The position numbers and the translations under genes were made by a program. Shown piece by piece: positions 62,041-64,000 of a stretch of DNA of 64,000 bases. Each line of letters begins with the position of its first letter. The first letter of the stretch is position 1. Source of the stretch: Opisthorchis felineus (lineage: Eukaryota; Platyhelminthes; Trematoda; Opisthorchiida; Opisthorchiidae); the NCBI GenBank assembly GCA_004794785.1, contig SJOL01004042.1, positions 150,499-214,498 of the forward strand, written 5' to 3'. The notes beneath the pieces were generated by a model that saw nothing but the letters and a program-made list of their open reading frames with translations, was not told the origin of the DNA and made no database searches.

Positions 62041-64000
62041 TTATTTCGCCAGGGTTTTGAGGTTGCGCTATATCTGAGATCAACTTTCAAGTGTGACACA
62101 TTGACTACTGGATGTTTAAAAAACACATGCTGACATGTACCACAGAAGTAGGTGTAAGTCTAATTGAGGAAACACTTAAATATTCGGGCGGGCAATAAAC
62201 AATTGGAGTAAGGGATTCACTGATTGGTCAGGAGTGAATTGGATATTGATCAGCGAAAAGGACTAGATTTGTGCGGGAGCCCTTGTGAAAAATATGCTTG
62301 AGTGATTTCAAGGCAAATGGTAGCGGGATTGTTCAATCCTTTGTTTGACTCCAACTTAAAGTTACTGCAGAGGTTTGAAACTCAAATTTCGATCTCCTTG
62401 GACAGACTACCAAAAAATGCCAGAGGCATAATTTAGGGTCCCAAAAGGATTGAATAATCACACTCGGTACTCGGAGTGATGACTGGAAGCGCAAATATTT
62501 TTGCAGTTTGGCATGTCAGCTTTTACCTCGTGGACTCAACTAAATTATTAGCCGAAAATGCACGTGAACATTTCATAGCTGGTGTGTTCACCGAAATGAA
62601 GTGCCCGATCAAACGTGGAGTTAGACGCATGCCTGGTCTATGACATTAGTCGACAAGTTCATTAGTCACCACTGGGAATTTATCACCCCAGACAAGCTGT
62701 GTACTTAAATTGCGGACATTGAAACATACTCAGATTGCTTCAGGCATCTCCTGTGTGACGGTGAGGCAAAACCGGGACACCGAAACTCACAATCATATAG
62801 TTCATTCGATCGTTCCAGTTCCAATCAGTGTACTCTTCTAGGCTTTCTAGCCACCTAACGCCACTCCTACGTTTGCGTCTATATCGTGGCAAGATGCCTA
62901 GCATATAGGATCCGCTTCGTCGAGCCCATGGTGTAGGCTGATACAGAGTAACCAGTTGTCTTGGTGAGCTCTACTGCTGGATTAAATTGAGGGAGTCTGG
63001 ATGCCTGTGTTCTGTACTTCGGTCCGAAAGAACTTGTTTGCTGAAATATGCTGCGTCATCGAGTCACTATGACAGCATACATCTTGTGCTTTCTGGGGCC
63101 ACCGATAACAAACCAGAAACTACCAGAATGGATGAGCTGTTGTGGGCTGCAAGCTTGATGACGCAAGTGACTGCGTTTTGTTTGTGTAACGGTTTGACAT
63201 CTAGAGGCTTTTCGGCCTTGAACGATGAAGTTAATTCAGGTGACACAAAGGGAAAGTTCACAGTGATTTGTATCGGATCAGATGACTAAAGGATATGATG
63301 TTTACGGCACGCCCTGGAGCGAGGATTCGAAAGCAAAGGGTGACTGGGCGGTTACGCAAAGCAACCAACGGACTATAGTTAAACAAACCAACAAGAGGCT
63401 TTCATAACAAGGGACCCTGCATGTATGATTTTTTTGGATTTTCCATGCAGGATTTAGTAAAGTTTCATTAAGAGCTCGGGTTAATTCGCTGGTGCTACAT
63501 GAAACGGGGTCTCCGGAAGAAAGATCCTCTTAGACACTATCTTGTCCAGTAACACTCATTCTACGCATTTTGGTGGTTGAATGAGTTCAGGATACCCTGA
63601 TACTGCTGAATTATCGTATACGGAAGACATATCACGCAAATCATGCCCAATCACTTTGACTGGGACCGGTATTTTCAGATGGTCACATCAGAGCTTGTTG
63701 TCGTTCTACTTCTGCTTGTGTACTTTTGTGAGTCAAAACTTGGTTGCAGGTTCTGCCTCTCAGGTTTGTTTTAATTTGACCTTCGAAAGCAGAGACACAT
63801 GCTTACTTTTGGGGACCATATCCACATCCTACCCTTCTAAGTTTTGAGGGTGTTTTTTGTTATGAACTGTGCGCGGTATAGTCAGAAGATTCAACATCGT
63901 TGTTTTTGTTCGCAGAAAACAGCAACCATATTGATAAAAGCAATATTACTTCTCAACTTGACCAGCTACCGCCCACACAGAAGACCAAAGAAAGTAAACC
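62041..64000. other. No supportable gene
   Basis: Plus-strand frames at 62987-63289 (100 codons) and 63581-63847 (88 codons, with a hydrophobic stretch) are open, but have no recognised domain or convincing splice context. They may be chance or exons I cannot connect. Confidence 0.4.

Noticed and set aside
63300..63360. tRNA-like GAGGATTCGAA motif
   Set aside because: Cloverleaf pairing and A box are not evident.
1..64000. CRISPR arrays, operons, ribosome binding sites
   Set aside because: No direct-repeat/spacer array or prokaryotic gene organisation is present; the sequence is eukaryotic.

Overview
This is eukaryotic nuclear DNA. It is about 42% GC, has no long intact reading frames, and contains short exons flanked by GT/AG sites, (TA)n, (CAT)n and pentamer microsatellites, two assembly gaps, and many decayed retroelements. 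The RTE-type and Penelope-like fragments and the small introns fit a parasitic flatworm. A pseudophyllidean tapeworm is my best guess, made from memory of repeat styles and not proven here.

The main gene is on the minus strand. From about 58.9 kb down to 26.6 kb I could chain exons whose splice phases agree at every junction from 42.6 kb to 26.6 kb. Their 3' part encodes about eleven leucine-rich repeats. The repeat block and the segment before it resemble LRRIQ1 (leucine-rich repeats and IQ motif containing 1). A coiled-coil segment and long low-complexity exons upstream (45-59 kb) also chain in phase and are probably its N-terminal half. A possible further 5' exon lies at 60.7-60.85 kb. The start codon and the exons after the LRR block were not found.

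Left of this gene (1-26 kb) the sequence is mostly non-coding. It holds a few candidate exons of unknown identity: 2.0-2.3 kb minus, 18.1-19.3 kb on both strands, and 22.2-24.6 kb minus. The 22.2-22.9 kb pair includes a stop codon and a 54-bp intron.

Mobile DNA is abundant. Decayed RTE-type LINE copies or 3' ends lie at 34.1-35.2, 38.0, 50.0-50.4, 51.4-53.3 and 61.4-62.0 kb. A Penelope-like GIY-YIG remnant (41.3-41.7 kb) is bracketed by inverted copies of a dispersed ~50-bp repeat. Two tRNA-derived SINE-like units lie at 16.8-17.0 and 59.6-59.8 kb. A palindromic MITE-like family occurs at 6.4, 12.05, 46.9 and 56.9 kb. Most of these sit inside introns of the LRRIQ1-like gene, whose largest apparent intron (47.8-53.7 kb) holds three of them.
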